The notes: generated from the letters alone by a model not told the origin. Positions 44,588 to 56,268 are shown, counted from the first letter of the stretch. The stretch: DNA of 64,000 bases from Rhizobium sp. 16-449-1b (GCF_017741935.1 NZ_JAGHMH010000014.1:186001-250000); one strand, 5' to 3'. Numbers and translations are program-made.

Positions 44588-45544
44588 ATGCGTTCTGTAC
44601 TGCTCGCTGCCGTGGCCGCGACCCTTGCCCTTTCCCTTCCCGCAAAAGCCGAAGACGTGACCGTTGCGGTCACCGCGATCGTCGAACATCCGGCGCTCGA
44701 CGCTGCCCGCAAGGGCGTTCTCGATGTGCTGACGGCAGCAGGCTACAAGGAAGGCGAGAACCTCAAGTTCGTGTTCCAGTCGGCGCAGGGTAATCCCGCG
44801 ACCGCAGCCCAGATCGCCCGCCAGTTCGCCGGTGACGGCCCCAACGTCATCGTTCCGATCTCGACCCCTTCGGCGCAGGCCGTGGTTTCCTCCACCCGCG
44901 ACATCCCCGTCGTCTTCACCGCCGTGTCCGATCCGCTCGGTGCGCAGCTGGTCAAGAACATGGACAAGCCCGGCGGCAACGTCACCGGCCTTTCCGACAT
45001 GTCGCCGGTTGCCGAGCATGTGGCGCTGATCAAGGAAATCCTGCCGAATGCCAAGACCATCGGCTATCTCTACAATTCCGGCGAAGCGAACTCCGTATCG
45101 CTGCTCGCGGTCCTGAAGGTCGAGGCTGAAAAGGCCGGCCTCAAAATCGTCGAATCCGCCGCCACCAAGTCCGCCGAAGTGCAGGGTGCGGCCCGCGCGC
45201 TCGTCGGCCGCGCCGATGCGATCTACGTACCCACGGACAACACGATCATCTCGGCGCTCGAGGGTGCCGTGGCTGTCGCCGAAGAAGCCAAGCTGCCGCT
45301 CTTCACCGCCGACACCGATTCCGTTTCGCGCGGCTCCGTCGCCGCTCTCGGCTTCAACTACTACGACGTCGGCAAGCAGACCGGCGAAATCGTCGTTCGC
45401 ATCCTGAAGGGTGAGAACCCCGGCGATATTCCGGTCAAGGTCGCCGCCGGCAGCGATCTCGTCATCAACAAGGGCGCCGCCGCCAAGATGGGCGTGACGC
45501 TGCCTGAAAGCGTGCTGAAGCGCGCGACGAAGACGATCGACTGA
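44588..45544 (+). CDS. ABC transporter substrate-binding protein, TrpX-like (PF04392 type)
   Basis: A 318-aa exported binding protein. Residues 1-21 are a signal peptide (MRSVLLAAVAATLALSLPAKA). The core follows the ABC_sub_bind family: VTAIVEHPALDAARKGVLDVLTAAGYKEGENLKF, PNVIVPISTPSAQAVVSSTRDIPVVFTAVSDPLGAQLV, GGNVTGLSDM, and late GFNYYDVGKQTGEIVVRILKGENPGDIPVK. In Gram-positives relatives bind tryptophan or tyrosine; here the ligand is not known. First of a three-gene importer; a large hairpin and a repeat separate it from the permease. Confidence 0.9.
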   Translation: MRSVLLAAVAATLALSLPAKAEDVTVAVTAIVEHPALDAARKGVLDVLTAAGYKEGENLKFVFQSAQGNPATAAQIARQFAGDGPNVIVPISTPSAQAVVSSTRDIPVVFTAVSDPLGAQLVKNMDKPGGNVTGLSDMSPVAEHVALIKEILPNAKTIGYLYNSGEANSVSLLAVLKVEAEKAGLKIVESAATKSAEVQGAARALVGRADAIYVPTDNTIISALEGAVAVAEEAKLPLFTADTDSVSRGSVAALGFNYYDVGKQTGEIVVRILKGENPGDIPVKVAAGSDLVINKGAAAKMGVTLPESVLKRATKTID

Positions 45545-45570
45545 TACAGTCAATTATAGAGACCTGAATG

Positions 45571-45604
45571 ATCAGCCGCTCCCGTTTGCACGGGGGCGGC
45601 TGAT
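45571..45604 (+). terminator. Stable 3' hairpin between binding-protein and permease genes
   Basis: A 14-bp stem (45571-45584 with 45591-45604, one G-T pair) directly follows the binding-protein stop and has no T-run. Such hairpins in ABC operons protect the binding-protein mRNA from 3' decay and lower downstream expression. Confidence 0.6.
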
Positions 45605-45619
45605 CGCATAGAGATGAAG

Positions 45620-45756
45620 ACCCTCTCTGGCCTGCCGGCCATCTCCCCCACAAGGGGGGAGAAGACCCGTGGCACCCGTCTGCCCCACTCGTGGTAGGGC
45701 GGATCGGCTGGGTTAAGCCCTCCCCCTTGTGGGGAGGGTTGGGAGGGGTCTTCTCC
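45620..45756. repeat. Mosaic of half family C and family D repeat arms
   Basis: 45620-45660 (ctctctggcctgccggcc, catctcccccacaagggggg) is a left arm of family C. 45717-45752 (cctcccccttgtggggaggg, ttgggaggggtc) is a right arm of family D. The combination looks like a recombinant element. It ends about 30 bp before the permease start. Confidence 0.75.
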
Positions 45757-45786
45757 ACGGAAACACCACAAGAAAGGGCAAAAGCC

Positions 45787-46668
45787 TTGAGTCAGATCGC
45801 ATTCTGGGGAGCCGTGGAGCTGGGGTTGGTCTATGCCTTCGTCGCGCTCGGCGTTTACCTCGCATTCCGTGTGCTCGATTTTCCGGATCTGACCGTCGAC
45901 GGCTCGTTTCCGCTCGGCGCCGCCGTGACGGCGGTGCTGATCATTGCCGGCGTCAATGCCTGGCTGGCGGCGCTGATCGCCATGGCGGCGGGGGCTGCGG
46001 CCGGCATGGTGACCGCCATGCTCAACGTGCGCTTCAAGATCCTCAACCTGCTCGCATCCATCCTGACGATGATCGCGCTGTTTTCCGTGAACCTGCGCGT
46101 CATGGGCAAGCCGAACGTGGCGCTGATCAATGCCGATACGATGATCAGCCCGTTCTTCGGCCATGGCCTGCGCGATTTCTACGTGCGCCCGCTCTTTGTC
46201 GGCGTACTCGTCGTCATCGCCGTGATCGTCGTCTGGCGCTACCTTGAGAGCGATTCCGGCCTCGCCATGCGCGCGACCGGTGCCAATGCCCGCATGGCCC
46301 GCGCCCAGGGCGTCGACACCAACCGTCAGATCTATCTCGGCATGGCGATCTCCAACGCGCTGGTGGCACTCGGCGGCGCGCTGTTTGCGCAGACCAATGG
46401 TTTTGCTGATGTGACCTCGGGTGTCGGCACCATCGTCGTCGGCCTCGCCGCCGTCATCATCGGCGAGACGCTGCTTGGGAAGCGTGGACTGTTGATCGCG
46501 CTGATCGGCTGCGTCATCGGCTCGATCCTCTACCGCATCGCCATCCAGCTGGCGCTCTCCAGCGACGTGATCGGCCTGCAGGCCTCCGACCTCAATTTCG
46601 TCACCGCCGTCCTTGTCACGGTGGCGCTCGTCCTTCCCCGCCTGCGTCGCGGAGGTGCCTCGTCATGA
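45787..46668 (+). CDS. ABC transporter permease (BPD_transp_2 type)
   Basis: A 293-aa inner-membrane permease with eight or so helices: GLVYAFVALGVYLAFRVLDFPDLTVDGSFPLGAAV at the start, GMVTAMLNVRFKILNLLASILTMIALFSVNLRVMG, and LAMRATGANARMARAQGVDTNRQIYLGMAISNALVALGGALFAQ as the cytoplasmic coupling region. It partners the upstream binding protein. The likely start is TTG 45787, with AAAGGG 9 bp before it; no suitable ATG is near. Its end overlaps the ATPase gene (ATGA). Confidence 0.92.
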   Translation: MSQIAFWGAVELGLVYAFVALGVYLAFRVLDFPDLTVDGSFPLGAAVTAVLIIAGVNAWLAALIAMAAGAAAGMVTAMLNVRFKILNLLASILTMIALFSVNLRVMGKPNVALINADTMISPFFGHGLRDFYVRPLFVGVLVVIAVIVVWRYLESDSGLAMRATGANARMARAQGVDTNRQIYLGMAISNALVALGGALFAQTNGFADVTSGVGTIVVGLAAVIIGETLLGKRGLLIALIGCVIGSILYRIAIQLALSSDVIGLQASDLNFVTAVLVTVALVLPRLRRGGASS

Positions 46669-47459
46669 TCTCGCTCAAGGATATCAAGGTCGTCTTCGGC
46701 AAGGGTACGCCGCTGCAGAAGCAGGCGCTGAACGGGGTCAACTTGACGATCGAGGAAGGCTCGTTCGTGACCGTCATCGGCTCCAACGGCGCCGGCAAGT
46801 CGACGCTATTAGGCGTGCTCGCAGGCGATGTGCTGGCAAGCGAAGGACAGGTGATGATCGGCCACACCGACGTGACCCGCAAGCCGACCGCGGCGCGCGC
46901 CGGCCTCGTTGCCCGCGTGTTCCAGGATCCGCTGACGGGGAGCTGCGGCGCGCTGTCTATCGAGGAGAACCTGGCGCTGGCGGCACGTCGCGGCGAGCGG
47001 CGGGGGCTGACCTCGGCGCTCGGGCCGCGCCGGCGCGAGCATTTCCGCGAACGCATCGCCGAGCTCAACCTCGGGCTTGAGACCCGGATGAAGGACCGCA
47101 TGGATCTTCTCTCTGGCGGCCAGAGGCAGGCGATCTCGCTTGTGATGGCGACGCTTGCCGGCTCAGAGGTGTTGCTGCTCGACGAGCATACGGCGGCACT
47201 CGACCCAGGGATGGCCGAGTTCGTGATGGGATTGACCGACCGGGTAGTTTCGGAGCGCAAGCTGACGACGCTGATGGTCACCCACTCCATGCGCCAGGCG
47301 CTGGACTACGGCCACCGCACCATCATGCTGCATGGCGGCGAAATCATGCTCGACGTCTCCGGCGACAACCGCAAGGATCTGCAGGTCGAGGACCTGATCG
47401 ACATGTTCCGCAAGATGCGCGGCCAGACGCTCGACGACGACGCGCTGCTGATTGGCTGA
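46665..47459 (+). CDS. ABC transporter ATP-binding protein
   Basis: A 264-aa ATPase of the importer. Walker A GSNGAGKSTLLGVLAG, Q-loop RVFQDPLTGS, signature LSGGQRQAISLVMATL, Walker B EVLLLDEHTAALDPGM (His replaces the usual Pro after Glu) and H-loop VTHSMRQALDYG. It is the third gene of the operon and starts by overlapping the permease stop. Relatives are annotated as ATPases of putative tryptophan/tyrosine systems. Confidence 0.93.
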   Translation: MISLKDIKVVFGKGTPLQKQALNGVNLTIEEGSFVTVIGSNGAGKSTLLGVLAGDVLASEGQVMIGHTDVTRKPTAARAGLVARVFQDPLTGSCGALSIEENLALAARRGERRGLTSALGPRRREHFRERIAELNLGLETRMKDRMDLLSGGQRQAISLVMATLAGSEVLLLDEHTAALDPGMAEFVMGLTDRVVSERKLTTLMVTHSMRQALDYGHRTIMLHGGEIMLDVSGDNRKDLQVEDLIDMFRKMRGQTLDDDALLIG

Positions 47460-47476
47460 TAGCGAACATGACATTC

Positions 47477-47519
47477 ACCCGGGGACCGGCAAATGAGCCT
47501 GGGCGATCCCGGGGTTTTT
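47477..47519 (+). terminator. Terminator after the ABC importer operon
   Basis: Arms ACCCGGGGA (47477-47485) and TCCCGGGGT (47507-47515) pair with one mismatch and are followed by TTTTT. The following LysE gene converges on it. Confidence 0.6.
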
Positions 47520-47526
47520 ACTGATG

Positions 47527-48168
47527 TCAGCGTGCCTGGGTGAGCAGTATCTTCGCCGCGAAGACGGAGAAGACGCCGGCGAAGGTGTAATCCATCCCGC
47601 GCAGAACCTTCCTGTTGTTCTGCAGCCATGTCGCCAGTCCGTCGGAAGCGAGGACGACGAGCGCGTTCACGGGCATGCCGATGACGATGAAGAAGAAGCC
47701 GAGGAAGAGCAGCTTCTGCGTGACCGCTGGATCGCCCGCGGTGACGAACTGCGGCAAGAAGGTCATGAAGAAGATGATGACCTTGGGGTTCAAAAGATTG
47801 ACCCAGAAGCCGCTCGCGATATTCGACAGCGGCGTGCCCTTGATCTCCTCGACCTTCTCGACCGAGAGCTTGGAGCCGAAGCGGATCGCCTGCACCGCCA
47901 GCCAGAGCAGATAGGCGGCACCGCCGGTCTTCAGGATCAGGAAGGCCGTCGGCGAGGCGGTGATCAGCGCCGAGATGCCGAAGGCAACAAGCATGGTGTG
48001 GACGACGATGCCGAGGCTGGTGCCGAGCACGACGTAAAGCGCCGGCTTCTTGCCCTGCGACAGCGCCCGGCTGATCGACAGTGTCATATCGGGACCGGGG
48101 GTCGCTGCCAAAAGCAGGCTCGCGGCGGAAAAGGTCAGAAGCGTCGGCAGGCTCGGCAGAAAATCCAT
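47527..48168 (-). CDS. LysE/RhtB family amino acid exporter
   Basis: A 213-aa membrane protein with six helices. The signature region is LLAATPGPDMTLSISRALSQGKKPALYVVLGTSLGIVVHT, followed by LKTGGAAYLLWLAVQAIR and FWVNLLNPKVIIFFMTFLPQFV, all typical of the RhtB branch that exports threonine, homoserine or similar compounds. ATG 48168 (MDFLPSLPTLLTF) begins the first helix; the substrate is unknown. Converges with the ABC importer operon. Confidence 0.92.
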   Translation of the reverse strand: MDFLPSLPTLLTFSAASLLLAATPGPDMTLSISRALSQGKKPALYVVLGTSLGIVVHTMLVAFGISALITASPTAFLILKTGGAAYLLWLAVQAIRFGSKLSVEKVEEIKGTPLSNIASGFWVNLLNPKVIIFFMTFLPQFVTAGDPAVTQKLLFLGFFFIVIGMPVNALVVLASDGLATWLQNNRKVLRGMDYTFAGVFSVFAAKILLTQAR

Positions 48169-48266
48169 GGCACACTCGTAAAGCCGGTTATGAAAGCAAT
48201 GTCTCATATCCGGCTTTCAACGAATGCACCAATCAAACCTTCTAATAGGCCCGATCGGCTCAGCCG

Positions 48267-49118
48267 TTACTTGCCCTCAAGAAACGCCTTGAAGCGATCG
48301 GCGTAATCGGGATGCCAGCGCGACAGTGGCGGGCGGTTCTCGATGATGTCGCCGACCGCCCAGGCCATGCGGCGTTCGTCGACCGGGCGGGCGACGTCGT
48401 TGTCGGGGCAGAGGATGTAGAAATCGCCCTTCTCAAGGCTCTCGATCATGAAGTCGACGGTCTGCTCGGCGGTCCAGGCGGCGGCCGGCTTCTCACCGCC
48501 AAAGCCCTTGGAAAGCCCGGTGAAGACGAAGCCGGGGATAAGGAGGTGAGCGGAAAGCTTGCCGCCCTCGGTGTTGCGCAGCTCATGTTCCAGCGCCTCG
48601 GTGAACACCTTCACGCCTGATTTCGAGACATTGTAGGCCGGGTTACCGGGAGGCGTGGTGATGCCCTGCTTGGAGCCGGTGTTGATGATCAGGCCCGGTT
48701 CGCCATGGGCGAGCATGCTGGGGCCGAAAGCGCGCGTGCCGTTGACGACGCCCATGAGATTGACGCCAAGGATCGCGTCCCAGCCGCCGTCGTCGCTGAA
48801 GATCGAGGTCTCCGGGCCGATACCGGCATTGTTCATCAGCACATGGACCTTGCCGAAACGCTCGACGACCTGACGTTCCAGCGCCTGCAGTGCCGACTTG
48901 TCGGAGACGTCGGTCTCTATGGCCATGACGCGGTCGTCACTCGAAACGGCCGCGACCGCCTTTGCCGCCGACGCCAGTCTATCGGCACCGAGATCGGCGA
49001 TGACGACGTTCATTCCTTTGCTTGCGAAGTGCTTGGCGGCCGCCAGGCCAATGCCCGAGGCGCCACCGGTGATGACGGCGACGTTGGAGGGCTTGATGAT
49101 ATTGGTGAGATCGGTCAC
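48267..49118 (-). CDS. SDR family oxidoreductase
   Basis: A 283-aa short-chain dehydrogenase. Cofactor motif TGGASGIGLAAAKHFASKG (TGxxxGIG) with Asp after it in VIADLGADR suggesting NAD preference; NNAGIGPET; catalytic Ser in INTGSKQG and Tyr-Lys in YNVSKSGVK. The C-terminal part (DFMIESLEKGDFYILCPDNDVARPVDERRM) marks a subgroup of unknown substrate. GTG start at 49118. Divergent from argG. Confidence 0.92.
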   Translation of the reverse strand: MTDLTNIIKPSNVAVITGGASGIGLAAAKHFASKGMNVVIADLGADRLASAAKAVAAVSSDDRVMAIETDVSDKSALQALERQVVERFGKVHVLMNNAGIGPETSIFSDDGGWDAILGVNLMGVVNGTRAFGPSMLAHGEPGLIINTGSKQGITTPPGNPAYNVSKSGVKVFTEALEHELRNTEGGKLSAHLLIPGFVFTGLSKGFGGEKPAAAWTAEQTVDFMIESLEKGDFYILCPDNDVARPVDERRMAWAVGDIIENRPPLSRWHPDYADRFKAFLEGK

Positions 49119-49323
49119 GGCTTGGGCCTTTCGCCTGGGATTGTTCGCTCGCAGCCAGATATGGTAATCTCGGAGGGCAAGTCAAACCACAGAAAAGCCG
49201 AACCGGCGGGAGCTTCCGCGACACCCTTGCCCTTGCGTCCGGCGTCAATCTCGCTAAAAGTGCCCGGCGATACCGGGTCTTGCGGCTGGCCGCGACCCTC
49301 CTGGCACAACGGATCTCATCATC

Positions 49324-50547
<1,224 letters not shown>

Positions 50548-50573
50548 TCGGCGTTTGCTGATTTCGTTTGGAA

Positions 50574-50596
50574 GGCCCGCCTCGTGCGGGCCTTTT
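50574..50596 (+). terminator. Rho-independent terminator after argG
   Basis: GGCCCGC (50574-50580) with GCGGGCC (50586-50592), loop CTCGT, then TTTTC. Confidence 0.9.
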
Positions 50597-50669
50597 CGTA
50601 TGCGGGCGTTGTTGCGCAAGCGCCAAGCCCATCGGTGCGGCAGCGAAGCCACCACCCCGTCGGCTCACG

Positions 50670-51344
50670 TCAATCGCGATAGGCCGCCGTTCCCGGGATC
50701 ACCTCGTACGGCACCTTGAACACCTTGTCGTCGAACTGCACGCCGGTCTTGACATTGAACACCATGACCGAGGTGTCCTTGCCCTGGTTGTCGGTGATCG
50801 TCCACTGGCGCAGATCGTAGGTCTTCGGGTCGAACATCATGGTGATGGTCGAGTTGCCGAAGACAGTGTTGTTGCCGAGCGCGATGGTCGTCAGGTCGGA
50901 CTCTTCCTTGACGCTCTTCACCGAGCCGGCCGAGAGGTCGATCTTCTGCGCAAGAAGCAGGCTGAGCGGCGTCTTCGACAGCGGGTAGAGATCCCAGGTC
51001 TTCAGCTTCATGTTGCCGATCGCCACGTTCTTCCCATCGGCGATCACGCGGATCGGCGACGGGTCGTCGTAGTTGAAGCGCAGCTTGCCCGGGCGCTGGA
51101 TGAAGAATTTGCCGCCGGTTTGCTCGCCCTTGGGGCCGAACTGCACGAACTCGCCCTGCATCGTGCCGACCGAGGAGAAGTGGTCGGCGATCGCCTGCGC
51201 GGTGCCGCTGGTGGACGCAGCCGCGGCCGCCTGGGCGAAGACGTTGAGCGGCAGCGCGGTGGACGCAGCCGCGACAGCAAGCGCACCCAGCATGTGGCGC
51301 CGTGTCAGCGTGAGGCGGTCCAGGAATGTGTCGGAGTGGTTCAT
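50670..51344 (-). CDS. LolA-like outer-membrane lipoprotein carrier
   Basis: A 224-aa exported protein of the LolA fold (COG2834). A signal sequence with an N-terminal twin-arginine-like extension (LTLTRRHMLGALAVAAASTALPLNVFA) precedes the half-barrel: IADHFSSVGTMQGEFVQFGPKGEQTGGKFFIQRPGKLRFNYDDPSPIRVIADGKNVAI, LYPLSKTPLSLLLAQKIDL. LolA shuttles lipoproteins through the periplasm to LolB; alphaproteobacteria have LolA but often lack LolB. AAGGAG precedes ATG 51344. ftsK lies upstream only on the right and in the same direction. Confidence 0.88.
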   Translation of the reverse strand: MNHSDTFLDRLTLTRRHMLGALAVAAASTALPLNVFAQAAAAASTSGTAQAIADHFSSVGTMQGEFVQFGPKGEQTGGKFFIQRPGKLRFNYDDPSPIRVIADGKNVAIGNMKLKTWDLYPLSKTPLSLLLAQKIDLSAGSVKSVKEESDLTTIALGNNTVFGNSTITMMFDPKTYDLRQWTITDNQGKDTSVMVFNVKTGVQFDDKVFKVPYEVIPGTAAYRD

Positions 51345-51512
51345 GAAAGTCTCCTTTATGCAGTCTGCATGCTGCCGAAACGCGGCGTCTTCATGGCGTC
51401 CTAGCACGACCGGCCAAAGGTAACGTTTTCGCGCCGATCAGGTTTCCGTGAGGTTCCGGTCCATACGCAATAAATCGCGCTGAAAACGCCGGAATCAAGG
51501 GCGCAGGCGCCC

Positions 51513-54197
51513 TTACCGGTCGAGAATATCGCCTTCGGTGGGAACCAGGATCTCGCGCTTGCCGGCATGGTTGGCCGGGCCGATGATGCCCTCCTGCTCC
51601 ATCCGCTCGATAAGCGACGCCGCGCGGTTGTAGCCGATGCCGAGACGGCGCTGGACGTAGGAGGTCGAGGCCTTTCCGTCGCGAAGGACGATTGCAACGG
51701 CCTGGTCATAGGGGTCGTCGGAATCCGCGAGATTGCCGGTGCCGGAAGGTCCGCCGCCGTAATCGCCGTCCTCGTCGTCATCGGCGGTGATGGCATCGAG
51801 ATATTGCGGCGCGCCCTGCGTCTTCAGATAGGCGACGATGTCTTCCACCTCGCCATCGGCCACGAACGGGCCGTGGACGCGCTGGATGCGGCCGCCGCCG
51901 GCCATGTAGAGCATGTCGCCCATGCCGAGCAGCTGTTCGGCGCCCTGCTCGCCCAGAATGGTGCGGCTGTCGATCTTCGACGTCACCTGGAAGGAGATGC
52001 GGGTCGGGAAGTTGGCCTTGATCGTGCCGGTGATGACGTCGACGGACGGACGCTGCGTCGCCATGATGACATGGATGCCGGCGGCACGCGCCATCTGCGC
52101 CAGGCGCTGCACGGCGCCTTCGATATCCTTGCCGGCGACCATCATCAGGTCAGCCATTTCGTCGATGATGACGACGATATAGGGCAGCGGCTTCAGGTCG
52201 AACTCTTCCGTCTCGTACATCGCCTCGCCGGTCTCCCGGTCGAAGCCCGTCTGCACGGTGCGCGAGATCGCCTCACCCTTGGCCAGCGCCTGCTCGACGC
52301 GCGAATTGAAGCCGTCGATGTTGCGCACACCGATCTTCGACATCTTCTTGTAGCGCTCTTCCATCTCCCGCACGGTCCACTTCAGCGCCACGACGGCCTT
52401 CTTCGGATCGGTAACGACGGGCGAGAGCAGATGCGGAATGCCGTCATAGACGGAGAGCTCGAGCATCTTCGGATCGATCATGATCAGACGGCACTGCTCC
52501 GGCGTCATGCGGTAGAGCAGCGACAGGATCATGGTGTTGATGGCGACCGATTTACCCGAGCCGGTGGTGCCGGCGACGAGCAGATGCGGCATCTTGGCGA
52601 GATCGGCGATGACGGCTTCGCCGCCGATCGTCTTGCCGAGCGCCATGGCAAGCTTGGCCTTGGAGGTCTCGAAATCTCTGGAGGCGATCATCTCGCGCAG
52701 ATAGACGGTCTCGCGGATATTGTTCGGCAGTTCGATGCCGATGGCGTTGCGGCCGGGCACGACGGCGACGCGGGCCGCAATCGCGCTCATCGAGCGGGCG
52801 ATGTCGTCGGCAAGGCCGATGACGCGCGACGACTTGATACCGGGCGCAGGCTCCAGTTCGTAGAGCGTGACGACGGGACCGGGGCGAACATGGATGATCT
52901 CACCCTTGACGCCGAAATCCTCAAGCACGCCCTCAAGCATGCGGGCGTTCTGTTCAAGCGCATCGGCCGACAGCGTCGAATCGCGCACGACGGCCTTGGG
53001 CTCCGCGAGTAGATGCATCGACGGCAGCTGGAAGCCTTCGGGACGGATGAAGGAGCCCTGCTGCTCGCGCTCGATGCGGGCGCCGAGCTTGGGGCGGGCG
53101 GCGGCCTGCTGCACGCGCGGCTCGGCGCGACCGCCGGCCTGCTTGGCAGGCGCACGCATCATCCAGCCATTGTCGTCTTCGTCGTCGGGCAGGATATCGG
53201 CCGGGCGCGGCGGCATGTCGCCGTCATAGCCCATATCGTCGTCATCATCGTCGTTCAGCGAGATCGACGGCGCCGAGACCACGCGGCGCGGCGAACCGGC
53301 CCGGGGCGTGATCGACGGATCCATCGAGGGATCCATGCGCTCGCCGCGTTGGGGCGCCTTGGCGCGCACCGGCTCGTTGAGCTTGCCGAATTCGTCATCG
53401 TTGAAATCGTAAGGCGCGTCGTAATCATCAAGCTTGCGCTTGCGCGGGCCCATGCCGAGCATGCGGCGCATGCGGGCCTGGCTCATGTACCAGGCATGCG
53501 TCAACGCGCCGAAGGCAAGCCAGCCGCCCTCGTCGTCTTCCTCGTCCTCATCGCCCACCGAGCGCAGCTTGGAGCGGCTGGCGGCGTAGTTCTCTTCTTC
53601 CTCTTCGGCCTCTTCCTCTTCGGTGCGGCCGACGATGCCAGCGGCAAAGAGCATCATCCACACACAAGGGACTGCGAAGATGCAGCCGACGGCGGTGGCG
53701 AACGTGCCGGTCGGATAGGCGCCGACGAACAGCGCCGGGAAGCGCAGGATCATGTCGCCGACGACGCCACCAATGCCGTTGGGGATCGGCCAGGTGAGCG
53801 GCGGCGGAAAGCAGCCGAGAACGGCGCAGGAGAGAACGGAGCCGAGGCCCCAGGCGGCGGCGCGCGCCGGAATGCGGGTGAAGCGGCGGCCGGAGATCAG
53901 CGCCAGCGCCCAGGCGACGACGGGCAGCAGCGCAACCACGCTTGCAAGGCCGAAAAACTGCATCAGGATATCGGCAAACGCTGCACCGCTATAGCCGAGC
54001 ACATTGGTGGGCTCGTTGCCGGTGGCGTAGGAATAGCTCGGATCGGCGACGTTCCAGGTTGCCAATGCCGCGACGGCCAGTGCCAGCGCAATGAAGATGG
54101 CAAACCCCAAAAGGGTCTGCGCCTGCCGGAAAATGAACCCCGAGAGGGAGAAACGGTCCGGCCGGCCATCCATTGCTGGCGATGTGCTTCTTGCCAT
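51513..54197 (-). CDS. ftsK: DNA translocase FtsK
   Basis: FtsK pumps chromosome dimers through the septum and activates XerCD. The 894-aa protein has four N-terminal membrane helices (residues ~20-205), an acidic and Pro/Arg-rich linker ([12 protein letters not shown] and [12 protein letters not shown] tracts), the motor domain with Walker [16 protein letters not shown] and Walker [40 protein letters not shown], and the C-terminal gamma winged helix ([22 protein letters not shown]) that reads KOPS sequences. ATG 54197 is the start; an open frame extends upstream without support. Confidence 0.95.
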   Translation of the reverse strand: MARSTSPAMDGRPDRFSLSGFIFRQAQTLLGFAIFIALALAVAALATWNVADPSYSYATGNEPTNVLGYSGAAFADILMQFFGLASVVALLPVVAWALALISGRRFTRIPARAAAWGLGSVLSCAVLGCFPPPLTWPIPNGIGGVVGDMILRFPALFVGAYPTGTFATAVGCIFAVPCVWMMLFAAGIVGRTEEEEAEEEEENYAASRSKLRSVGDEDEEDDEGGWLAFGALTHAWYMSQARMRRMLGMGPRKRKLDDYDAPYDFNDDEFGKLNEPVRAKAPQRGERMDPSMDPSITPRAGSPRRVVSAPSISLNDDDDDDMGYDGDMPPRPADILPDDEDDNGWMMRAPAKQAGGRAEPRVQQAAARPKLGARIEREQQGSFIRPEGFQLPSMHLLAEPKAVVRDSTLSADALEQNARMLEGVLEDFGVKGEIIHVRPGPVVTLYELEPAPGIKSSRVIGLADDIARSMSAIAARVAVVPGRNAIGIELPNNIRETVYLREMIASRDFETSKAKLAMALGKTIGGEAVIADLAKMPHLLVAGTTGSGKSVAINTMILSLLYRMTPEQCRLIMIDPKMLELSVYDGIPHLLSPVVTDPKKAVVALKWTVREMEERYKKMSKIGVRNIDGFNSRVEQALAKGEAISRTVQTGFDRETGEAMYETEEFDLKPLPYIVVIIDEMADLMMVAGKDIEGAVQRLAQMARAAGIHVIMATQRPSVDVITGTIKANFPTRISFQVTSKIDSRTILGEQGAEQLLGMGDMLYMAGGGRIQRVHGPFVADGEVEDIVAYLKTQGAPQYLDAITADDDEDGDYGGGPSGTGNLADSDDPYDQAVAIVLRDGKASTSYVQRRLGIGYNRAASLIERMEQEGIIGPANHAGKREILVPTEGDILDR

Positions 54198-54342
54198 GTG
54201 TTGTACCCGTCCAATGCCTGATGCGTGCGAATCGCCAATGCGCTTCGCGCCCAATGCGTCCGCTCCACCTAACCAAAGGACAGTTAAAGCGATGTTAACC
54301 ATGCGGGGTCCGACTGATGCCCCGGAAAATAAAAAGGGAAAA

Positions 54343-54375
54343 TAAAAAGGCCCGAACCTTTGAAAGGTCCGGGCC
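54343..54375 (-). terminator. Rho-independent terminator after amtB
   Basis: GGCCCGAACCTT (54349-54360) with AAGGTCCGGGCC (54364-54375), one mismatch, loop TGA; the minus strand then reads TTTTTATTTT. A second hairpin (GCGGCGCTCA 54418-54427 with TGAGCGCCGC 54432-54441) lies just after the amtB stop. Confidence 0.9.
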
Positions 54376-54450
54376 AAAAGCGGCTCAAGTGTTGATTAAG
54401 CCGCAACGGGCTGTTGAGCGGCGCTCATATTTGAGCGCCGCAAGCCTTGA

Positions 54451-55815
54451 TTAGGAGTGGTAAGCGGCTTCGCCGTGCGTTGCGAGGTCGAGGCCTTCGC
54501 GCTCGGCTTCAACAGGAACGCGCAGACCGACGATGACGTCGACGATCTTGTAGAGGATCACCGAGCCGATGCCGCACCATACGATGGTGATGGCGATCGC
54601 GGTGATCTGCGTCATGACCTGGCCGCCCATGGTAACGCCTTCGGCATAGCCGACACCACCGAGCGATGCGCTGGCGAAGATGCCAGTGAAGATCGCGCCG
54701 AACATGCCACCGATGCCGTGAACGCCGAAGACGTCAGCAGTATCGTCGTAGCCGAACTTGTTCTTCACCACGGAGACGAAGAAGTAGCACAGCGGCGAAA
54801 CGATCAGACCCATGATGATCGCGCCCATCGGGCCGACGATGCCGGCAGCCGGCGTGATGGCGACCAGACCGGCAACCATACCGGAAGCGCCACCGAGCAT
54901 GGAGGCCTTGCCGCGGGTGAGGGTTTCAACGACAGCCCACGAAACGACGGCGGCAGCCGTGGCAACGAAGGTGTTGACGGTAGCGAGCATCGCGCCGCCA
55001 GAAGCTTCGAGGTTGGAGCCGGCGTTGAAGCCGAACCAGCCGAACCAGAGCATCGAGGCACCAACCATGGTCAGCGTCATCGAGTGCGGAGCCATCATGT
55101 CCTTGCCGAAGCCGGTACGCTTGCCGACCATGATCGCGCCGATCAGACCGGCAACGCCGGCGTTGATGTGAACGACGGTACCGCCTGCGAAGTCGAGCGC
55201 GCCCATCTTGAAGAGCAGGCCGTTTGCGTCCCAGACCATGTGAGCGATCGGGAAGTAGACGAAGGTGGCCCACAATGCGCAGAAGAGCACCACGGCCGAG
55301 AACTTGATGCGCTCGGCAAAGGCGCCGACGATCAGAGCAGGCGTGATGGCCGAGAAGGTCATCTGGAACATCGCGAAGATGAACTCAGGAATGACGACGC
55401 CCTGCGAGAAGGTCGCAGCGGTCGAATCCTTGGTAACGCCGGCGAGGAACATCTTCGCCGTACCGCCCCAATAGGCGCTCTCGGAGCCGCCGAAGGCGAA
55501 GGAGTAACCGTAGATGACCCAGATGAGCATCATGACGGCGGCAACCATCGTGCACTGCATCAGAACCGACAGCATGTTCTTGGCGCGAACGAGACCGCCG
55601 TAAAACAGCGCCAGGCCCGGCAGAATCATGAACAGCACGAGAAGCGTGGAGATGAACATGAAGGCGGTGTCGCCCTTATCCGGAACCGGAGCGGCAGCAG
55701 CAGCCGGAGCGGCCGTCGTGGCGGCATCCTGCGCGAAGGCGACGACCGGCGCGAGAAGCGCTGCGGACGCAGTGGCAAGGCGCGCCAGAGTGGGAGAAAA
55801 CTTCGAAATTGACAT
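54451..55815 (-). CDS. amtB: Ammonium transporter AmtB
   Basis: A 454-aa ammonium channel of the Amt/Rh family. Residues 1-28 form a signal peptide (LATASAALLAPVVAFAQ end), then 11 helices. Characteristic parts are LFYGGLVRAKNMLSVLMQC, FAGGTVVHINAGVAGLIGAIMVGKR with the first pore His, SMLWFGWFGFNAGS and VFGVHGIGGMFGAIFTGIFAS with the second pore His. It forms an operon with glnK (29 bp apart); GlnK blocks the channel when nitrogen is plentiful. Confidence 0.96.
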   Translation of the reverse strand: MSISKFSPTLARLATASAALLAPVVAFAQDAATTAAPAAAAAPVPDKGDTAFMFISTLLVLFMILPGLALFYGGLVRAKNMLSVLMQCTMVAAVMMLIWVIYGYSFAFGGSESAYWGGTAKMFLAGVTKDSTAATFSQGVVIPEFIFAMFQMTFSAITPALIVGAFAERIKFSAVVLFCALWATFVYFPIAHMVWDANGLLFKMGALDFAGGTVVHINAGVAGLIGAIMVGKRTGFGKDMMAPHSMTLTMVGASMLWFGWFGFNAGSNLEASGGAMLATVNTFVATAAAVVSWAVVETLTRGKASMLGGASGMVAGLVAITPAAGIVGPMGAIIMGLIVSPLCYFFVSVVKNKFGYDDTADVFGVHGIGGMFGAIFTGIFASASLGGVGYAEGVTMGGQVMTQITAIAITIVWCGIGSVILYKIVDVIVGLRVPVEAEREGLDLATHGEAAYHS

Positions 55816-55844
55816 AGAGAAAAGCTCCTTGGCTCTACCGTTAC

Positions 55845-56201
<357 letters not shown>

Positions 56202-56268
56202 TTACCCTCGGCACGGAGCCGACTCTCCTTGCCACTGCCGTTTGCGACCAGCGACCGTCCTCTTACAT

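Noticed and set aside
54198-54377. Longer FtsK N-terminus up to 54377
   Set aside because: It would overlap the amtB terminator hairpin and adds residues not seen in FtsK; ATG 54197 fits.
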